Source: Paramesorhizobium sp049065735
GTDB lineage: Bacteria; Pseudomonadota; Alphaproteobacteria; Rhizobiales; Rhizobiaceae
Direction: 5' to 3'
DNA length: 64,000 bases
NCBI RefSeq assembly: GCF_049065735.1
Contig: NZ_JBAKHD010000006.1
Location: 62,001-126,000, forward strand
How positions within the stretch are numbered: the stretch's first letter is position 1; the number at the start of each line of letters is the position of its first letter. A model generated the notes under the pieces. That model was not told where the DNA came from. It ran no database searches and saw only the letters and a program-made list of their open reading frames with translations. Positions 51,505 through 60,919 of this stretch are shown here, piece by piece. A program made the position numbers and the translations under genes.

Positions 51505-53019
51505 ATGTCCCATCCCGATCCACGGCTCACTGACAAAAGCGTCTTCCCCGATCCGGTTTACAAGGAAACCGTGCTCCGCCCGCTTTTCGACGGCGCCAAG
51601 ACCCACCATGTCGACGGCTTCCGCCGCATCGACCGCGCGCATCTCGTCATGCTGGCCGAAACCGGCATTCTCGACCTCGAGCAGGCATCCGCCATCGCAG
51701 GCGCGCTCGAAGCCATCGACCGGGAAATCGACCCGTCGAAACGCACCTATACCGGCGAGGTGGAGGACTTCTTCTTCCTCATCGAAAAGGAACTGAAGGC
51801 GCGTATCGGCGCCGATATTGCCGGTCGCCTGCATACGGCGCGCTCGCGCAACGATATCGACCACACGCTGTTCAAGCTTGGCTTGAAGGCCCGCATCGAC
51901 ACGCTGATGGCGCAGGCGCGCAATCTGCTGGATAACATGATTGCCGCCGCCGAACGGGAGAAGGAGACACTGATCGTCGCCTATACGCACGGCCAGCCGG
52001 CCCAGCCTTCGACCTTCGGCCATTATCTTTCGGCAGCCATCGAAGTTCTCATCCGCGACATGGAGAGGATGGAAGCCGCGCGCGCCATCGTCAATCTGTC
52101 GCCTATGGGGGCGGCGGCGATCACCACTTCCGGCTTCCCGATCAACCGCGCACGGGTCGCCGGTCTGCTGGGCTTCGCCGCCCCCCTACCCAATTCCTAT
52201 AGCTGCATCGCGGCGGTGGATTACATCACCTCCACCTATTCGGCGCTGGAACTGATGTTCCTTCATCTCGGACGCCTCATCCAGGACTTCCAGTTCTGGA
52301 CCAGCTTCGAGGTGGGCCAGATCTACGTGCCGCATGCCTTCGTGCAGATTTCTTCCATCATGCCCCAGAAGCGCAATCCGGTCCCGGTCGAGCATATGCG
52401 CCATCTGGCGAGCCAGACCATGGGCCGCGCCCGCACGGTGCTGGATGTGATGCACAACACGCCCTTCACCGATATGAACGACAGCGAGGGCGAAACGCAA
52501 GCGATGGGCTACGAGGCCTTCGCTTCCGCCGGGCGCGTTCTCGATCTTCTGGCTGCTTTCATCGGTGCGGTCCGCATCGATCCGGCGCGGGTGGCGGAAA
52601 ATATCCGTCGCTCCTGCATCACCATCACGGAACTGGCGGACTCGCTGGTTCGCATCGAGGGCCTGTCTTTCCGTCAGGCGCATGAAATCGCTGCAAAGGT
52701 GGCGCGTGCCGTCGTCGCCATGGGCGGCGGGCTGGGAAAAGACGGGTTCGAGCCGTTTCTCGAAGCCTTCCGCGAATCCGCCGGGCGCGAACCGTCCTTC
52801 GGACGCGAAAAATTCGAGGAACTGGTCTCGCCGCAGCATTTCGTGGCGGTACGCGACCGTTTCGGCGGCCCTGCGCCTGCCGCGATGGAGGCAGCTCTTG
52901 CGCGGCACCGGGCGGAAGCCGAGCGCTTCAAGGCACAGGCTGTAGAACACGCGTCGGATGAGGCGGAAGCCGCGCGCGAACTCAATGAAAAATTCAGTGC
53001 ACTTGTGGAGGCACGCTGA
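51505..53019 (+). CDS. Argininosuccinate lyase-like enzyme in a sugar-transport operon
   Basis: 504-residue member of the aspartase/fumarase superfamily. These enzymes cleave C-N or C-O bonds, most often releasing fumarate. The three conserved regions are present: HTARSRNDIDHTLFK, YTHGQPAQPSTFGHYL (catalytic His region), and the flexible catalytic loop ISSIMPQKRNPVPVEHMR. The loop differs from true ArgH, which usually reads GSSxMPQKKNPD. It lies between the permease and ATPase genes and overlaps the latter by one base. It is therefore probably catabolic: a lyase for an imported succinyl- or aspartyl-type amine conjugate, in the manner of EDDS lyase. Not arginine synthesis by context. Confidence 0.82.
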   Translation: MSHPDPRLTDKSVFPDPVYKETVLRPLFDGAKTHHVDGFRRIDRAHLVMLAETGILDLEQASAIAGALEAIDREIDPSKRTYTGEVEDFFFLIEKELKARIGADIAGRLHTARSRNDIDHTLFKLGLKARIDTLMAQARNLLDNMIAAAEREKETLIVAYTHGQPAQPSTFGHYLSAAIEVLIRDMERMEAARAIVNLSPMGAAAITTSGFPINRARVAGLLGFAAPLPNSYSCIAAVDYITSTYSALELMFLHLGRLIQDFQFWTSFEVGQIYVPHAFVQISSIMPQKRNPVPVEHMRHLASQTMGRARTVLDVMHNTPFTDMNDSEGETQAMGYEAFASAGRVLDLLAAFIGAVRIDPARVAENIRRSCITITELADSLVRIEGLSFRQAHEIAAKVARAVVAMGGGLGKDGFEPFLEAFRESAGREPSFGREKFEELVSPQHFVAVRDRFGGPAPAAMEAALARHRAEAERFKAQAVEHASDEAEAARELNEKFSALVEAR

Positions 53020-54056
53020 TGGCGACCATCGAACTTGAAAAGCTGGTCAAGCGCTATGGCAAGGTCGAAGCCGTCCGGGCGATCGATCTTCAGATCGAGG
53101 ATGGCGAATTCGTCGTCTTCGTCGGTCCCTCGGGCTGCGGCAAATCCACGACCCTTCGCATGATCGCCGGCCTCGAAGATATTTCGGGTGGCTATCTCAA
53201 AATTGGCGGCGAGATCGTCAACGAGCGCGACCCGAAGCAGCGCAACATCGCCATGGTGTTCCAGAATTATGCGATCTATCCGCATATGACGGTGCGCCAG
53301 AATATCGGTTTCGGGCTTTACACATCGAAACTGTCCAAGGCGGAAAAGGACAAGCGGATCGAGGAAACCGGCAAGGCGCTCGGCCTCGAGCCCTATCTCG
53401 ACCGGCGCCCGGCTGCATTGTCCGGCGGCCAGCGCCAGCGCGTCGCCATCGGCCGCGCCATGGTGCGCAACCCCTCCGCCTTCCTCTTCGACGAGCCGCT
53501 GTCGAACCTCGACGCCCAATTGCGCGCGCAAATGCGCATCGAGATCAAGCGCCTCCACCAGCGCCTCAAGACGACGACCGTTTATGTGACCCATGATCAG
53601 GTCGAAGCCATGACGATGGCGGACCGGATCGTGGTCATGCGCGATGGCAGCATCCTCCAGACCGGCACGCCGACCGAGCTTTACGAAAATCCGGTCGATG
53701 TGTTCACGGCGCGCTTCATCGGCAGCCCGTCGATGAACCTCATCGCGGGCCGCCGCAGCGGATCGGGCGTCGCGCTTGCGGCTGATGGCGACATTCTCGT
53801 CGGCGTCCGTCCCCATGATCTCAAGGTAGAGGATGGCCAAGCCGCCAACGGCCTTTCGCTCACCGGCACGGTCGCAGCGGTCGAGCCGCTCGGCGCGGAA
53901 ACGCTGGTGCATCTTGATATCGACGGCACTTCGGTGATCGCCACCGCGCCCGGCAAGATCATTCCGGTGACGGGCAGCACGCTCACCGTCTCCGCGCCCG
54001 CCGGCTGCCTCTATCTCTTCGATGCGAAGACCGAGAAGAGCCTGGGCCGCGCATGA
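53019..54056 (+). CDS. CUT1 sugar ABC transporter ATPase (UgpC/MsmK-like)
   Basis: 345 residues. All nucleotide motifs are canonical: FVGPSGCGKSTTLRM, VFQNYAIYPHM, LSGGQRQRVAIGRA, LFDEPLSNLDAQLR, YVTHDQVEAMTMAD. The C-terminal OB-fold regulatory domain is shorter than in MalK. Shares one base with the lyase stop. Expected homodimer for the permeases at 49709-51501. Confidence 0.92.
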   Translation: MATIELEKLVKRYGKVEAVRAIDLQIEDGEFVVFVGPSGCGKSTTLRMIAGLEDISGGYLKIGGEIVNERDPKQRNIAMVFQNYAIYPHMTVRQNIGFGLYTSKLSKAEKDKRIEETGKALGLEPYLDRRPAALSGGQRQRVAIGRAMVRNPSAFLFDEPLSNLDAQLRAQMRIEIKRLHQRLKTTTVYVTHDQVEAMTMADRIVVMRDGSILQTGTPTELYENPVDVFTARFIGSPSMNLIAGRRSGSGVALAADGDILVGVRPHDLKVEDGQAANGLSLTGTVAAVEPLGAETLVHLDIDGTSVIATAPGKIIPVTGSTLTVSAPAGCLYLFDAKTEKSLGRA

Positions 54057-54964
54057 TACCGCAACATTTCAAGCGTCCTGCTGTCCTCAGCATAGGACGG
54101 ATTTACTGCGACCTTATTTTCACCGGCCTGCCATCGCTGCCGCAGCCGGGCCGTGAGGTCTTTGCGGAGAATATGAAGATGGCGGCGGGCGGCGGCGCAT
54201 TCATTTCCGCCGCGCATCTTGCCCATGCCGGACGGGCGGTGGCGCTGGTCGCACGGCTCGGGGTGGATGGCCTGTCGCGCGGCATCGAGCCGGACCTCTA
54301 CATGGACGGCATCGACCTGCGTTTTCTCGAACGCGCCGAGGATGCGGGGCCGCAAGTGACGGTCGCAAGCGTGATCGGCCATGACCGCGCCTTCCTGTCG
54401 CGCCGCGCCGGTTCCGCCCTTCCGGCGACGCTTCCCGACGCACTGCAATGGAGCGACGCCGGGCATCTCCACATCGCCGAATTCGCCACGCTGCATGAGA
54501 TTCCTGATCTCGTGCGGCAGGCGAAATCCGCCGGGCTCTCGGTTTCGCTCGATCCGAGCTGGGACGAAACGCTGATCTACGATCCGAACCTCCTCGCCGC
54601 ATGCGAGGGCGTCGACATTTTCCTCCCCAACCGCGAAGAAGCGCACGCCATCACCGGCCATGACGTTCCGGCACGCGCGCTTGACGTCCTCGCCAGGCAT
54701 TTTCCCGCCGTTGCTTTGAAAGGCGGCGGTGAAGGCGCGTGGCTTCGCACGGGCGATGCGGACATCCACTTGCCGGCGAAAACCGTTCCAGTCATTGACA
54801 CCACCGGCGCGGGCGACGCCTTCAATGCGGGCTTCATCGATGCCTGGCTCGAAGGACGCGATGCGCATGGAGCGCTGGCAGCCGGGATCGAATATGGCAG
54901 CCTCGCCGTACAGGCAGCAGGCGGCGCCGCAATTCTGGCAACGTCCGACCGCTTGGCCAGCTGA
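54053..54964 (+). CDS. PfkB/ribokinase family sugar kinase
   Basis: 303 residues. N-terminal LSIGRIYCDLIFTGLPSLPQPGREV, the glycine-rich AAGGGAFISAAHLAHAG, and the C-terminal catalytic signature IDTTGAGDAFNAGFIDAWL with the base Asp. It phosphorylates a sugar or sugar acid released by the operon's lyase or imported directly. Overlaps the ATPase by four bases; last gene of the operon. Confidence 0.88.
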   Translation: MIPQHFKRPAVLSIGRIYCDLIFTGLPSLPQPGREVFAENMKMAAGGGAFISAAHLAHAGRAVALVARLGVDGLSRGIEPDLYMDGIDLRFLERAEDAGPQVTVASVIGHDRAFLSRRAGSALPATLPDALQWSDAGHLHIAEFATLHEIPDLVRQAKSAGLSVSLDPSWDETLIYDPNLLAACEGVDIFLPNREEAHAITGHDVPARALDVLARHFPAVALKGGGEGAWLRTGDADIHLPAKTVPVIDTTGAGDAFNAGFIDAWLEGRDAHGALAAGIEYGSLAVQAAGGAAILATSDRLAS

Positions 54965-54982
54965 GCGCCAGCTTTTGTTTCC

Positions 54983-55088
54983 GCTCCAGAGCAGGATGCA
55001 ATCAACTTGAATCAGGCATCCTGCTCTGACTCTTTGTTTTTGCCGCATGATCTTATCCGAAAAGTCTGCAACTTTTCGGGATCATGCT
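54983..55088. repeat. RIME-like palindromic element between convergent operons
   Basis: Two hairpins in tandem. The first has perfect arms AGAGCAGGATGC and GCATCCTGCTCT (54988-54999, 55016-55027) followed by a T-rich run; the second pairs GCATGATC and CCGAAAAG with their complements (55045-55087) with a 4-nt bulge. The second unit looks like the RIME palindromes widespread in rhizobial and Brucella genomes. It could terminate transcription from both sides (PfkB gene to the left, permease gene to the right). Confidence 0.8.
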
Positions 55089-55919
55089 CTACCCTTTCAC
55101 GCCCGAGGAGATCATGACCGCCTCGGTGACCTTCTTCTGGAAGATCAGATAGGCAATGGCGACAGGCATGGCGCCGAGCAGCGCGACCGCCATCAGCCGG
55201 GCATAAAACACGCCGAAGGCGTCGTTGACCTGGGTGATGCCGACGGGGATGGTCATCTTGTCTTCCGTCGTTATCGCAAGGAAGGGCCAGAGGAACTGGT
55301 TCCACGCCATGATGAAGGTGATGATCGCGAGCGCGGTGGTGATCCCCCAATTGAGCGGAAGATAGATCTTGAAAAGCAGCGTGTAATCGCCGCCGCCATC
55401 GAGCACCACGGCTTCGCGCATTTCCTTCGGCACGGCGTCGAAGAACTGCTTGTAGACGATGATGACGACAGGCACGATGAGTTGCGGCAGGATGATGCCC
55501 GCCCATGTGTTGATAAGGCCGAGATCGTTCATCAGAATGAACTGCGTGACCACCAGAGCCTGCGTCGGCACCATGAAGCTTGCCAGCACGATGCCATAGA
55601 GCAGGCGGCGGCCGGGAAAGCGCAGTTGCGAGATCGCGTAGGCGCACATCATGCCCGAGACGATCACCGTCACGGTGATGATCGCCGCCGTGCCGATGGA
55701 ATTGAAGTACCAGCTGAGGATATTGCTGTTCGTGAGAATGTCGGCATAGGCATGGAGATTGAACTCGTCGGGCAAAATCCCGGCATGTTCGGACACCACC
55801 CGCTCCTCCGTGCGGATCGAGGTGACGAAGGCCCAGTAGAGCGGGAAGATCCACAGCGCGGCGGCGAAGAACGTGCCTGACGTCAGCACGATATTCTCAA
55901 TCTTGCGGATCTTGTTCAT
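55089..55919 (-). CDS. CUT1 ABC transporter permease (MalG-like), arabinoside system
   Basis: 276 residues, about six helices. N-terminal NIVLTSGTFFAAALWIFPLYW, EAA-type loop EMREAVVLDGGGDYTLLFKI, C-terminal ISSGVKG. ATG 55919 follows GGGAGG and overlaps the previous gene by four bases. Last gene of the minus-strand arabinofuranosidase operon. Confidence 0.9.
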   Translation of the reverse strand: MNKIRKIENIVLTSGTFFAAALWIFPLYWAFVTSIRTEERVVSEHAGILPDEFNLHAYADILTNSNILSWYFNSIGTAAIITVTVIVSGMMCAYAISQLRFPGRRLLYGIVLASFMVPTQALVVTQFILMNDLGLINTWAGIILPQLIVPVVIIVYKQFFDAVPKEMREAVVLDGGGDYTLLFKIYLPLNWGITTALAIITFIMAWNQFLWPFLAITTEDKMTIPVGITQVNDAFGVFYARLMAVALLGAMPVAIAYLIFQKKVTEAVMISSGVKG

Positions 55920-56800
55920 CGGCGGCCTCCCGCTTTCAGAAGCTGGAATTGCAGCACGGAGAGGGCTGCGATAACCACGAACAGCACGAGCGCGATGGCC
56001 GAGGCGTAGCCGCCATGGTTCAATGAAAACGCCTCCCGGTAGACCATCAGCAGCAATACGGACGACGAGTTGAACGGGCCGCCATTGCTGAGGAGATAGA
56101 CCTGATCGAACAGCTTGAGCTGGAGGATGAGCTGCAGCGTCAGGACCAGCGCCGTGACCGGCCATAGCAGGGGCCATGTGACCCTGGTGAAGAGCTGCAG
56201 CCGCGTCGCGCCGTCGAGCTGGGCCGCCTCGTAATAATCCCTGGGGATGTTGCGCAATCCCGCGATGAAAAGCAGGACATTGAAGCCGTTCGTCCACCAG
56301 ATGGTCACGAGGGCGATCATCGGCATGACCCAATAGGGATTTTTGAAGACGGGCACCGGCTTGCCGTAGAAGAAAGCGATCACCGGCTGCAGAACGCCGA
56401 ACTGGAAATCCAGCATCCAGTTCCAGATATGGGTGACGACCGAAACCGGCAGGATGTAGGGAAGGAAGAAAATCGCCAGCGCCAGCGCCTGCAACCGGCC
56501 ATTGAGGCGGGTGACCGTCAGGGCGATGCCCAGGGCCAGCGCCGTCGTCGGCACCACCGTCAGCAGGATGAAATAGCCGTTGTTCTTCAGCGAGGTGAGA
56601 AACAGCCTGTCGGTCAGCAGCCGCTTGAAATTATCGAGACCCACCCATTCGCCGGGGCCGATGAGCGGCCCGTTCGTCAGGCTCAGTTCAACGAGCCGTA
56701 TGACCGGGTAGAGAAAGACCAGGCAGAAGGTCAGCACGAATGGCGCCACCAGTGTCGCGGCGACCGCCACCTCCTTGCGCCGGTTTGTAAGCATTGCCAC
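55916..56800 (-). CDS. CUT1 ABC transporter permease (MalF-like), arabinoside system
   Basis: 294 residues, six helices, EAA loop YYEAAQLDGATRLQLFTRV. The start is set to the GTG at 56800, with AGGAGG 9 nt upstream; ATG 56794 is two codons later and gives almost the same protein. Longer readings run into the preceding hairpin. Partner of the permease at 55089. Confidence 0.87.
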   Translation of the reverse strand: MAMLTNRRKEVAVAATLVAPFVLTFCLVFLYPVIRLVELSLTNGPLIGPGEWVGLDNFKRLLTDRLFLTSLKNNGYFILLTVVPTTALALGIALTVTRLNGRLQALALAIFFLPYILPVSVVTHIWNWMLDFQFGVLQPVIAFFYGKPVPVFKNPYWVMPMIALVTIWWTNGFNVLLFIAGLRNIPRDYYEAAQLDGATRLQLFTRVTWPLLWPVTALVLTLQLILQLKLFDQVYLLSNGGPFNSSSVLLLMVYREAFSLNHGGYASAIALVLFVVIAALSVLQFQLLKAGGRR

Positions 56801-56826
56801 GTCCAGAACCCTCCTGGAATGTTGGG

Positions 56827-56854
56827 GCGGCCGCATCGCTGGGGATGCAGCCGC
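56827..56854 (-). other. Intercistronic hairpin after the arabinoside binding-protein gene
   Basis: Arms 27-37 and 44-54 of the 568xx block (56827-56837 and 56844-56854) pair as an 11-bp stem with one mismatch and a 6-nt loop. Lies between the binding-protein stop and the permease start. Confidence 0.5.
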
Positions 56855-56864
56855 GCCGGACACA

Positions 56865-58133
56865 TCACTTCAGCGCATCCTGAAGGTCGGACTTGACCTG
56901 TTCAGCGGCTTCAATAGGCTCGGCATAGCCGTGGATGGCGGGCGAGAGGACGTTAATCGAGGCGTCATAGGCCGGCGACGCCACGCCTGCAATCGGCGAG
57001 CGCGGATCGTAGGACGCGGTGTTCGCCAGCGCCGCATAGGTCGCGTTCGGCTCCATCTTCTTGAAGTCTTCGCTCTCGGCCACTGGCTTATAGGCCGGGA
57101 TATGGCCGGCATTGGCCCAGGAGAGCGAGTTCTTCTCCATCCAGCCGATGACGGTCATCACGGCCTTGCGCTTTTCCGGGGACATCTTGTTGTTCTTTGG
57201 AATGGCGAAGGCATGAGAATCCGCCCAGGTCGTCAGCGTCCCCATCAGATTCGGCACCTGCACCGCGCCCCATTGGAAGCCGAGCGTGCCCTTCTTTTCC
57301 ATGTCGGCCAGGGTCGGCACTTCCCAGACGCCGTTCAGCATGAAGGCGGATTTGCCTGACGTGAAGAGGGCCACGGATGCCTCATAGGCGGCCTGCTCCG
57401 GCTGCCAGCCATTCTTGCCCCAATTCGTCATGACCTCGATGGACTTCGCGGCCTTCTGCAGATTGTCGCCGGGCAGAACCTCATTTCCTTCAATCAACTC
57501 GCCGCCCTGCTGGCGAAGAAGCGTGTAGAATATGCGGTAAACCCCGCCATCGTCGCCGGTGGCATAGGTGACGGGCGCCTCCGCGCCCTTCTCCTTGGCG
57601 AGCGCAAGGGCCTCCTCGAAATCCTTCAAGCTTGCGATGCCGGTCAGCTTGCCGTTCGCATCGAGGAAGCGTGAGCCTTCGAAAAAGGATTTGTTGTAAT
57701 AAAGAACCAGTGAGTGGATATCGAAGGGCACGCCATAGAGGTTGCCATCCTCGCCGCTTGCGGCTTTCACCGAGGCGTCGAAGAAGTCGTTCTTGCTCAG
57801 CCCCGCATTCTTGAGATCGTCTTCCGTGATTTCGTCAAGCACATCTTCGTTGAGGCCAAGCGGCATGCGCGAGAGGTGATAGGTCATCACATCCGGCCCC
57901 TGACCCACGGCCACGGCTGTGCGCACCTTGGTGTAGAACGGGGTACCCCATTCGAGCGTGGTGCTGGTGATCTTGATGTCAGGGTGCTCTTCGTTGAAAC
58001 GGCTGATGAGCGCCTTCATCCGCACCCCGTCGCCGCCGCTGAGAAAATCCCACCAGGTAATGTTCTCGGCCGTCCATGCAGGTGTTGCCATCAGAGCGAT
58101 GGCGCCTGCCGCAAGCAGTTGTGTCAGTCGCAT
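56865..58133 (-). CDS. CUT1 ABC transporter substrate-binding protein, arabinoside system
   Basis: 422 residues. Signal peptide MRLTQLLAAGAIALMATPAWTA, then NITWWDFLSGGDGVRMKALISRFNEEHPDIKITS, typical of oligosaccharide receptors. ATG 58133 is preferred because GGGAGG lies at a good distance; the ATG at 58139 is only two bases from that site. With the GH51 gene upstream, the ligand is probably an arabinan- or arabinoxylan-derived oligosaccharide (inference). Confidence 0.9.
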   Translation of the reverse strand: MRLTQLLAAGAIALMATPAWTAENITWWDFLSGGDGVRMKALISRFNEEHPDIKITSTTLEWGTPFYTKVRTAVAVGQGPDVMTYHLSRMPLGLNEDVLDEITEDDLKNAGLSKNDFFDASVKAASGEDGNLYGVPFDIHSLVLYYNKSFFEGSRFLDANGKLTGIASLKDFEEALALAKEKGAEAPVTYATGDDGGVYRIFYTLLRQQGGELIEGNEVLPGDNLQKAAKSIEVMTNWGKNGWQPEQAAYEASVALFTSGKSAFMLNGVWEVPTLADMEKKGTLGFQWGAVQVPNLMGTLTTWADSHAFAIPKNNKMSPEKRKAVMTVIGWMEKNSLSWANAGHIPAYKPVAESEDFKKMEPNATYAALANTASYDPRSPIAGVASPAYDASINVLSPAIHGYAEPIEAAEQVKSDLQDALK

Positions 58134-58190
58134 TCCCATATCCTCCCAGATGCAAATGCCGCCTTCTCCCGTGGCGGCGGTTTCAACAAT

Positions 58191-59261
<1,071 letters not shown>

Positions 59262-59270
59262 CGCGCCACC

Positions 59271-60782
59271 TCAAGCCACCTTGAGGCGCAGGACATGGTA
59301 GGAAAGCGGCGCAAGACTGCCCTTCACCCTGCCGTCCTCCACGCCGACGCCCGAGCCCTGCTTCGGCACGACATGGTCGGGCTTGTCGGGGCCGTTGGTT
59401 TCATTGAGGCCGTAGCCTTCCATGGCGTGATGCTCGGCCAGCGTCGCATCGGCGAAGCCTGTCAGGCCGACATCCAGTTCCGCCGCCTCGCTCAAATGGC
59501 GGTTGACGATGAAGAGCGTGAGCACCCCTTCTCGCGCGTTATGCACGGCTGCAACGTCGAGATAGGAAACATCGTCAGCCACGCTGCAATCATAGGTCGG
59601 CGCATCGACGGCGACATCAAGCGCCTCCCCGCGGCCATAGATCGAGGCGAAACGGTAGGGATGGTAGATCGTCTGGCGCCAGGCGGGACCGTCCTTCTCC
59701 GCCCGGATGGGCGCGATGACATTGACGAGCTGGGCGATGCAGGCGATGCGGACACGGTCGGACCGGCGGATGAATTCATTGAGCAGTCCCGCAACGAAGA
59801 GCGCGTCCTCGAAATTATAGGTCTCTTCCAGAAGCGCGGGCGCTTCCGGCCAGTCCCAGGTCCGCCAGCGATGGCTGTCCTCGTCGCGGATATGGTACCA
59901 GACGTTCCATTCGTCGAAGCAGATGTAGACATCGTTCTTGGCCCGCTTCTTCGCTTTCACATAATCGATCGTGCCGGCGATGGTCTGGATATAGCGGCCC
60001 GTTTCCTCGATCTTGCCGAAATAGTTGAGCGTATCCTTGCTCTTGTTGCCGAAATATTTGTGCAGCGAGATATAGTCGACATTCTCATAGCACTCTTCGA
60101 GAACCTCGCGCTCCCATTCGGGATAGGTCGGCATACCGTCATTCGAACTGCCGCAAACGATCGCCTCGATGCTGCGGTCGAAGCTCTTGAAGGCCTTGGC
60201 CGTCTCATTGGCGAGCCGGCCATATTCGGTCGCGACCTTGTGCCCGATCTGCCAGGGGCCATCCATCTCATTGCCCAGGCACCACATCTTGACTTGGTAG
60301 GGATCGTTTTTGCCATGCGAGCGGCGAAGATCGCTCCAGGCGGTGCCGCCGGGGAAATTGACATATTCGAGGAAATTGCGGGCATCGTCGAGACCGCGCG
60401 AGCCGAGATTGACCGCGAGCATCATCTCGATACCGGCCATTTTCGCCCAATCGGCAAATTCGTTGATGCCGATCTGGTTGGTTTCCTTCGACCGCCAGGC
60501 GAGGTCGAGGCGGACAGGACGGTTCTCGCGCGGCCCAATGCCATCTTCCCAGCGATAGGCCGATACGAAATTACCGCCGGGATAGCGAATGGCCGGGATT
60601 TTCAGGTCCTGCACGAATTTGAGAACGTCCCGGCGAAATCCCTGCTCGTCCGCTTGCGGGTGGCCCGGCTCGTAGATGCCGCCATAGATCGCGCGGCCCA
60701 TATGCTCGATGAAAGCGGAATAAAGCCGCTCATCGATGTCGCTGATCTTGAAATCCCGGACAACCGCTACGCGCGCCTTCAT
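59271..60782 (-). CDS. Alpha-L-arabinofuranosidase, GH51
   Basis: 503 residues. Retaining glycosidase that removes alpha-L-arabinofuranosyl ends from arabino-oligosaccharides. The acid/base Glu is in CLGNEMDGPWQIG and the nucleophile Glu in ICFDEWNVWYH, both typical of GH51. There is no signal peptide, so it acts in the cytosol on oligomers taken up by the co-transcribed CUT1 system. ATG 60782 has GGGAGGAG upstream. Preceded by an operator-like palindrome. Confidence 0.93.
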   Translation of the reverse strand: MKARVAVVRDFKISDIDERLYSAFIEHMGRAIYGGIYEPGHPQADEQGFRRDVLKFVQDLKIPAIRYPGGNFVSAYRWEDGIGPRENRPVRLDLAWRSKETNQIGINEFADWAKMAGIEMMLAVNLGSRGLDDARNFLEYVNFPGGTAWSDLRRSHGKNDPYQVKMWCLGNEMDGPWQIGHKVATEYGRLANETAKAFKSFDRSIEAIVCGSSNDGMPTYPEWEREVLEECYENVDYISLHKYFGNKSKDTLNYFGKIEETGRYIQTIAGTIDYVKAKKRAKNDVYICFDEWNVWYHIRDEDSHRWRTWDWPEAPALLEETYNFEDALFVAGLLNEFIRRSDRVRIACIAQLVNVIAPIRAEKDGPAWRQTIYHPYRFASIYGRGEALDVAVDAPTYDCSVADDVSYLDVAAVHNAREGVLTLFIVNRHLSEAAELDVGLTGFADATLAEHHAMEGYGLNETNGPDKPDHVVPKQGSGVGVEDGRVKGSLAPLSYHVLRLKVA

Positions 60783-60811
60783 GCATGCTCCTCCCAAAAC
60801 ATCCAGTTTTA

Positions 60812-60825
60812 ACGATATTAATCGT
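60812..60825. promoter_or_regulatory. Operator-like palindrome upstream of the GH51 gene
   Basis: Arms ACGAT (60812-60816) and ATCGT (60821-60825) around ATTA, in an AT-rich patch 30 bp before the GH51 start. It fits a winged-HTH dimer such as the ArsR-like regulator encoded just upstream. Confidence 0.5.
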
Positions 60826-60919
60826 ATTTTTAGATATAGTTGATGGAGAAGCCCCTGATGTCAATGGGGCAAATGCGCGGCGGCGCGAAAGCATATGGGG
60901 CGGGCCGATAGCCCGCTGC

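Noticed and set aside
51505..53019. Annotation as biosynthetic argH
   Set aside because: No arginine-pathway neighbours, a modified catalytic loop, and a position inside an ABC operon. Only the superfamily can be claimed.
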